A stretch of 64,000 nt of DNA from positions 1,426,001-1,490,000 of the forward strand of contig CAKKNE010000001.1 in assembly GCA_918797485.1 (NCBI GenBank), in the 5' to 3' direction. Source of the stretch: Pelagomonas calceolata. Its lineage: Eukaryota > Sar > Pelagophyceae > Pelagomonadales > Pelagomonadaceae. The position numbers and the translations under genes are program-made. The notes beneath the pieces were generated by a model. That model made no database searches. It had not been told where the DNA came from and saw nothing but the letters and a program-made list of their open reading frames with translations. This document shows positions 58,327 through 64,000 of this stretch, piece by piece (positions within the stretch are counted from its first letter, which is position 1; each line of letters opens with the position of its first letter).

Positions 58327-59463
58327 ATGTCTACCGCCAAACCGCCGCGCGTCAACACTATGTCAGCCGCCGAGCGCGTCGGCCAGCTCTTGGGCAACGA
58401 CATCGCCGGGCGCGTCATCGAGTGCTTCGACTTCTGCCTCATCCAAAGTCGCGTCGCGGCGTGCGTGAGTGTGCGCTGGAGCACCTTGGCGGTGCAGCGG
58501 CGGGAGCTTATAGAGAACGCCTTCTGGGACGAGCCGGGACCGGACGCGGTCGCTGAGGCCCATGTTAGAATGGATGACTTTAACGATAGCATGGAGGAGA
58601 CGATTGCTCAGAACGCAGCGGCCGTGACGGCCGCGTCGCAGGGTGACCCGGTTGCCGATCACCTGCGGCGCTTAGGCCGCACACGAGGAGCGCATGTCGT
58701 CGACGCTGGCGAGTCGAGTGTCGCGAGCTACGTCACGTATGCCGAATATCTGCCCACGAACGGCCACAAACATCGCGTGCTCATCGTCGCGCGGGACGAG
58801 GACCTCGGCAAATGGGTCGCAGCGTTTAGTGGAAAGCCTTACTACCGCGGCGACTTCGACGCGTGCCCAAACTTCGCGGAGTATGACTACGACGCGGCCG
58901 AGCCCCTAGACGTCTACGTGTGCTCCGATGAATGCATTCGCCGGCACTGGGACGCATTTTTTGCGATTAACTCCGATCCAAACCAACCCAGTCGCCCCCG
59001 CATGGCAATCGTCGTCGACGCCGGCGCGGGAAACGCCCACACGATCATGCCGTTGATAAGCCTCGACCTCAACCGAATTGCTGGCAGCTGCCACGTGGTG
59101 TCGAAGCCGCTGCCGCCGGCGGGGATGCCCCGTATCGTTAACGGTGCGGGGCCGGGCCTCGACCTCGTGGAGGCTCTCTTTCGCCTGCACTGGGTGAACC
59201 CGCTGATGGCGGATTTGGTGGTCGAGCCGCTTCTGCGACGAACCGGCCCGGACCGGCCGTTTACAGCGGGCGGGGATGGCCCGCCGGGCGTCCTCCATCC
59301 GCCGGGCGAACCGGTCCTCCGGCCCGGGCTCGCCACGACGGACGACGCGGAGAGGGGACGGTACAAGTTCCTCTGGGAGGTCATTCGGATCGACATCTGC
59401 GAGCGCCTCGTCGAGGAGTACTACCACATCAACGTGCCGGCGGCTTTGGCGGAAGGCTCTTGA
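58327..59463 (+). CDS. F-box-like N-terminus protein, unknown C-terminal domain
   Basis: Single exon, 378 aa starting MSTAKPPRVNTMSAAERV. Residues about 13-60 (RVGQLLGNDIAGRVIECFDFCLIQSRVAACVSVRWSTL) follow the F-box pattern. The later part (KHRVLIVARDEDLGKWVAAF, PLDVYVCSDECIRRHW, PRMAIVVDAGAG) has alternating strands and helices like a degenerate SNF2/helicase lobe (cf. LIVVP..L..W...F), but no Walker motif is present. A second ATG at 58360 could be used. Confidence 0.55.
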   Translation: MSTAKPPRVNTMSAAERVGQLLGNDIAGRVIECFDFCLIQSRVAACVSVRWSTLAVQRRELIENAFWDEPGPDAVAEAHVRMDDFNDSMEETIAQNAAAVTAASQGDPVADHLRRLGRTRGAHVVDAGESSVASYVTYAEYLPTNGHKHRVLIVARDEDLGKWVAAFSGKPYYRGDFDACPNFAEYDYDAAEPLDVYVCSDECIRRHWDAFFAINSDPNQPSRPRMAIVVDAGAGNAHTIMPLISLDLNRIAGSCHVVSKPLPPAGMPRIVNGAGPGLDLVEALFRLHWVNPLMADLVVEPLLRRTGPDRPFTAGGDGPPGVLHPPGEPVLRPGLATTDDAERGRYKFLWEVIRIDICERLVEEYYHINVPAALAEGS

Positions 59464-59527
59464 ATTCCCCCCTCGCGTCTTTAAGCATGAACTAAAATAT
59501 ATGCCTGATTACGCCGCCACCGATTCC

Positions 59528-60934
59528 CTAGTACCGGCTCGACATGCGCACCAAAAAGAACGGCCGCGCCTCGGCCGCCGCGGGCGGCCGAAATTCGGCG
59601 TTCGGCAGGCGCAGTTTCAGCTTGTTGTTGATGCGCATCATCTCCACCTCCCTCACTAGATTGCGGGACGCCCACCGCTTGAGCGATTTCCGCGCGAACC
59701 GCGCCCGCCTAGCGGCCTCTTCTTGAGAAACATGCAATTCGACCGAAACGCGCGCACCCGGATGATACGCCCTAACCACATAGCCGCTCTTCTTCCTACT
59801 GTTACATTTGAGGGCCGTGACCAGCCAATTGGAGGAAGCTATTCTGTTCAAATCTTTGGCGTGCGTATATGTGGTCGGATAGTTTGTGGTCGTCGACAGG
59901 ACGACCTCCTCTCCAACGGGAGCGCTCTCCTTACGGTTGGGGTCGGGCCCGAAGTTCGGGCGCATGATCGATGATAGGACGATGTCCGGGCGTCCCGTCT
60001 TTGGTGCTTTCACACTGTCTTTGATGGACGCGGGCCAGCCGGCCGGCGTCGCGACACGGTCCGGCGGCCGCTCCTTCGCTCTCTCACTTTGACGTGAAGC
60101 TTGTCTCGAGGCTTTTCGGGCAGTTTCGTCCGCGCCGACGCGCGCCGCCGCCGCCGCGTCCGCGGCGTACAACACGCTTCGAATCCAGGCGTCGGCCCGG
60201 AACCAGGCCCGCTCGCACTCTTTGTTGACGAGCGAAAAGTCGGGCTCGTCGTCGCCCAAAAAGTGTTGTAGGGCTCGCCTCTTGAAGTCCGGAACTTCCC
60301 GCGCGTCGACGGATCGGACCGCCGCGACGAGTGATTCGGCGCCGTAGCGGTCCACGAACTTCACGAAGTGGGGCCACGTTAACTCTTCAAACGGGACTTC
60401 TCGCACAGCTAGTAAGAGTAACGCGGCACCGGCCAACGCCAAAGGCATTGGCGGCGAGTCGATCTTCGCGAGAGCCTCGACGTCTCGCAAATTGAATCTC
60501 TGGGACGCCTCCTGGGCGGACTCCGCGCCGGTGGCGGCGTGGGCCCAGCCCTTGGACGAGCTAGGTTCAAAGGCCACCGCTCGCGTACCGGTCGTCGACG
60601 GTCGACGCCTTCTTCGAGTTCGCTTGTGCGGGTCGTCGCGCTGCGGCCGCCACCTCCGCAACGCGTCGGCGGCGTAGTTGGCTTGTCTAAACAATTTCTG
60701 CGTCCTTTGAAAATCGACGCCATAACTCGGATGCCACGTCTTGCCTCGCAGCAGGTCGCGCTGCTCGAGCGCTTCGGCGTGCCAGTTCGCCGTTGTGAGT
60801 AGGCTCTTGGCGCCGGCGCGGTCGTAGAATTCTTCCGAGAACTGGTCGAAGGCCGGCGCGCGCGGCGGCTTGCGCGTTCGTAGGGGATAGGACGTGTTCG
60901 GCCGCATGCCGCGGGCGACGTCGGCGCCGCGCAT
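59528..60934 (-). CDS. Hypothetical basic protein
   Basis: Single exon, 468 aa. It has Trp/His-containing helical blocks (WHAEALEQRDLLRGKTWHPSYG, VPFEELTWPHFVKFVDRYG), a basic middle and a C-terminal Arg-rich helix. The segments look conserved rather than spurious (balanced composition, stable frame over 1.4 kb). No family recognised. Convergent with the gene at 58327, 64 bp between stops. Confidence 0.6.
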   Translation of the reverse strand: MRGADVARGMRPNTSYPLRTRKPPRAPAFDQFSEEFYDRAGAKSLLTTANWHAEALEQRDLLRGKTWHPSYGVDFQRTQKLFRQANYAADALRRWRPQRDDPHKRTRRRRRPSTTGTRAVAFEPSSSKGWAHAATGAESAQEASQRFNLRDVEALAKIDSPPMPLALAGAALLLLAVREVPFEELTWPHFVKFVDRYGAESLVAAVRSVDAREVPDFKRRALQHFLGDDEPDFSLVNKECERAWFRADAWIRSVLYAADAAAAARVGADETARKASRQASRQSERAKERPPDRVATPAGWPASIKDSVKAPKTGRPDIVLSSIMRPNFGPDPNRKESAPVGEEVVLSTTTNYPTTYTHAKDLNRIASSNWLVTALKCNSRKKSGYVVRAYHPGARVSVELHVSQEEAARRARFARKSLKRWASRNLVREVEMMRINNKLKLRLPNAEFRPPAAAEARPFFLVRMSSRY

Positions 60935-61460
60935 GGCTCCGACCGGTACTTGCCGAACGCTCGTCGGCGGCGGGCCGCGTCGGTGCTTGCTAGCTTGTGG
61001 TGGCCGAGAGGAGGCTGCCCAAATCGGCGCCCGGGGCGGTGCGTTTGCGCGGCTTTTGCGATGGCCGCCGGGTCACGGGCGTGACGAATGCTTCTCCCGT
61101 GCGTCGAGGCTGCCCGGGTGCTACTGGCTCCCGGGACGGAGGCTTTTTAGCGGCACAGAGTGCAGCTAGCGCCGTCCGTCCAAACCCTAGTAGCCGCGAG
61201 AGCCCCGCCGCCTCTAGTACTCGGGCCGCGACCGAGGATACCTCGAGGTCCCTCCGACGCGGTGGGGCGCTCGGGCCCCAGCAGCGGCTCTCTCAAACGC
61301 AGAGAGGGCGCTCCATAAAGCGCCTATGAGGAGACGATAGACCCGCGCGCCGAACGCCGTCGCGGCGAGCCGCGGGGACCACATCCCACCGTGGACGCGG
61401 CTGCCGCGCGAACAAGGGACCGCGAGCAGAGCACTTGCCAGCACCAAGGACAGGTCGACG
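60935..61460. other. Divergent promoter region
   Basis: 526 bp between opposite starts. No repeat or introner with ends was found. Confidence 0.45.
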
Positions 61461-62642
61461 ATGGGGGCAGCCGACGACGCCACGCGCCCGGCAGCTCATG
61501 ATGATGCGGCCATGGTGAGCCCCGTCGTCCTGGCCCAGAGGAAGCGCCGGGCCGAGGCCCAAAAGCCTCCGGCCGTGACGCCGCGCGACGGCGCCATGAC
61601 CTGGGAGAAGCGCAACAACAGCCTCGAGGATCTACGGAAGCAGCTGCGCCAGCGGCCAGCGCGCATCCGCGACGCCCCCACAACGCCACCGGAGGAGTCC
61701 CGCACCGTCCGGAGAGCCTTGGCGGCGCAACGAGCTTTGGCCGTGGATTCTTTAGCGGCCGAGTGCGCAGCTAGACTAGCCCTGGCGACGAATGAGGACT
61801 ACTCCGAGAATCCACTGAACAAGTACGCTCACCTCGAAGAATCCCTGGCGAACCTGAAACGCGCGCTGCAGGACGCCGCGAAGGCCGTCGAAGCGGAAGA
61901 GGCCGCCATCGAGGGCGAAGCGCGGACCCTGCACGAGGTCGAGGCGGACATGCGCGCCTGCACGCAGCGCTTATTGGCCGGTGATACTACTGTAGCATCA
62001 AAACTCGAAGCGCTCGACTTGGAATTGGACTCCCACGCCTCGAAGCAAGTAAGAGAAGAAGAGCGCAACGAGTTGTGGGATTTGCGGGAGGCCCCGGCGA
62101 ACGCGCTGGCGCTCGCGCGGACTAGAAGGTTGGTGCCGCGGGACGTTTCCAACAGTTCGATCAAGGTGTTGCGACGGCTCTACGCCTCGGCCCTGCCCGA
62201 CAACCTCGACGCTTCGAGAAAACTCGCGCGGCGCGTCTTCCACACGCCGGCCTTGTGGCTGGTTCACGCTTCCGCGAAAGATTTAAGCGGTATGCACGAG
62301 GCCGACCTCACGCGCAAGTACGACTGCACGCAGCTGGACGTTGTGGAATTGCGTGCAGTCTACGGCGCCGTGAAATCTATACGATGGCGCGACGTGAAAG
62401 GCCACGCGGACGGCCGCGCGGCGTGGCGGAAGGCGGCTAGGGATCGATTGGTGGCGTTGGTGGACCGGGAGCGGCGGGGGGCGCTGCGTCCCCATGAAAC
62501 GCGGCGCCCGGAGTACGCGTGCTTCGACGCGACGCGCGTCGACCTGGACGCGGTCGTGGTAGTGGATGTCGCGGACCTGGACGTCATGGAGACGGACTCG
62601 GCGTCCTTCGACGGGTTGAGCGGGCATTCGCTAGGAGCATAA
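61461..62642 (+). CDS. Coiled-coil protein with duplicated 3' end
   Basis: Single exon, 393 aa. Coiled coil at about 110-200 (YAHLEESLANLKRALQDAAKAVEAEEAAIEGEARTLHEVEADM, in part), then a helical C-terminal region (VLRRLYASALPDN, ARRVFHTPALWLVHASAKDL). The last segment ATRVDLDAVVVVDVADLDVME is echoed just beyond the stop as SMRVDLDAVVGVIDARHVVVLD, followed by a second stop. The 3' end has therefore been tandemly duplicated. Family unknown. Confidence 0.65.
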   Translation: MGAADDATRPAAHDDAAMVSPVVLAQRKRRAEAQKPPAVTPRDGAMTWEKRNNSLEDLRKQLRQRPARIRDAPTTPPEESRTVRRALAAQRALAVDSLAAECAARLALATNEDYSENPLNKYAHLEESLANLKRALQDAAKAVEAEEAAIEGEARTLHEVEADMRACTQRLLAGDTTVASKLEALDLELDSHASKQVREEERNELWDLREAPANALALARTRRLVPRDVSNSSIKVLRRLYASALPDNLDASRKLARRVFHTPALWLVHASAKDLSGMHEADLTRKYDCTQLDVVELRAVYGAVKSIRWRDVKGHADGRAAWRKAARDRLVALVDRERRGALRPHETRRPEYACFDATRVDLDAVVVVDVADLDVMETDSASFDGLSGHSLGA

Positions 62643-62818
62643 CTTACGCGTTGTTCATCGCAGTACGCGCGTTTCGATTCGATGAGGGTCGATCTGGACG
62701 CCGTCGTCGGCGTGATCGATGCCAGACACGTCGTCGTCTTGGACGAGCTGAACACTGCTAAGTCCTGAGCGGCCACTCGCTAGGAGGTTCGCTAGGAACA
62801 TAACTTACGCGTTGTTCA

Positions 62819-62820
<2 letters not shown>
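62630..62820. repeat. Direct repeat flanking a duplicated gene 3' end
   Basis: gctaggagcat followed by aacttacgcgttgttcatc at 62630-62659 recurs at 62791-62820 with one change (29 of 30). The intervening 131 bp are a diverged copy of about 62509-62629 of the gene. The second copy overlaps the 3' end of the Rab gene on the other strand. Confidence 0.85.
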
Positions 62821-63740
<920 letters not shown>

Positions 63741-64000
63741 GGGTAAGGTAAAACGGCAGGGGGGATTAAAGCTGCGACTATCAGAGCGACCGGGGGTATT
63801 CCACCGGACATAGGAACCGCTATTAGATTTATGATCGACCGACTTGACCACTCTCCAAAAAATCCCGCAAGCCGTGCGGTACCGTCGTCATGGGGGTAAG
63901 GTATTTTAAACGGGCCGGGATTAAAACCAAAAATATATCAGCGACACCACTATTACACAGGACATAGGGACCGGTATTGGATTCATGATCGACCGACTTG
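63741..64000. repeat. Imperfect tandem repeat, period about 154 bp, running off the window
   Basis: Unit 1 (63741-63846) and unit 2 (63894-64000) both start gggtaaggta, contain gggattaaa and ggacatagg, and end ttcatgatcgaccgacttg or a near match. They are notably AT-richer than the rest of the window and lack long ORFs. The array continues past position 64000, so its nature (satellite or subtelomeric) cannot be told. Confidence 0.75.

Overview
This is a nuclear segment of a protist. It is very GC-rich and gene-dense, and it carries single- and multi-exon genes on both strands with intergenic gaps mostly under 600 bp. The gene set is eukaryotic: cytosolic ribosomal protein eL8, NAA10, a Rab GTPase, the WD40 ribosome-assembly factor Notchless, a SET-domain methyltransferase, a DGAT2-type acyltransferase, and two proteins with plastid/thylakoid-lumen-like leaders. 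The introns resemble the terminal-inverted-repeat introners known from the pelagophyte alga Aureococcus anophagefferens. I infer Aureococcus or a close pelagophyte relative; no species call can be proven from the sequence alone.

Layout. 0.2-3.6 kb: a membrane-anchored unknown, a USP-like deubiquitinase and NAA10, all on the minus strand. 4.2-10.5 kb: DGAT2 (+), a TPR fragment (+), eL8 (-), an ankyrin/3'-5' exonuclease fusion (-) and an ankyrin protein (-). 10.8-15.5 kb: a Tudor-like/SET methyltransferase (-), divergent from a lumen-like protein (+). 15.5-22.4 kb: small unknowns, an ABCG membrane domain without its ATPase, a secreted unknown, inorganic pyrophosphatase, an MFS-like protein and a small coiled coil. 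22.8-34.2 kb: a coiled-coil EF-hand-like protein (+), a 1,461-residue IQ/FN3/WW/B-box scaffold (-), a CH-domain protein (+) and a SAP-like protein (-). 34.6-47.1 kb: a Sel1 fragment, Notchless, a lumen-like protein, a hydroxylysine-kinase-like enzyme, unknowns, a GNAT protein and a BRCT exon. 47.8-57.8 kb: two giant minus-strand genes in the same frame, separated by one stop codon and one further codon (EF-hand/IQ, then CLU/LamG/LRR). 58.3-63.5 kb: an F-box-like protein, two unknowns and a Rab2-like GTPase. The window ends in a roughly 154-bp tandem repeat.

The main biological signal is the introns. About 22 were resolved by joining reading frames, and most are recognisable copies of short non-autonomous DNA elements. 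The best-preserved copies have near-perfect 13-bp terminal inverted repeats (CTGTGTGGAAATC) and 8-bp target duplications. The 3' splice site lies in the inverted repeat and the 5' splice site GT is the first two bases of the upstream target duplication, so splicing restores the pre-insertion reading frame exactly. Other introns have different ends but share a core related to CCATCGACGCGAC. A second dispersed feature is a 22-24 bp GCTAG palindrome, usually found upstream of start codons and always in the same orientation.

Gene models were built by eye from frame continuity, splice dinucleotides and family conservation. Starts were chosen at the first plausible ATG, and 5' ends are the least certain part.
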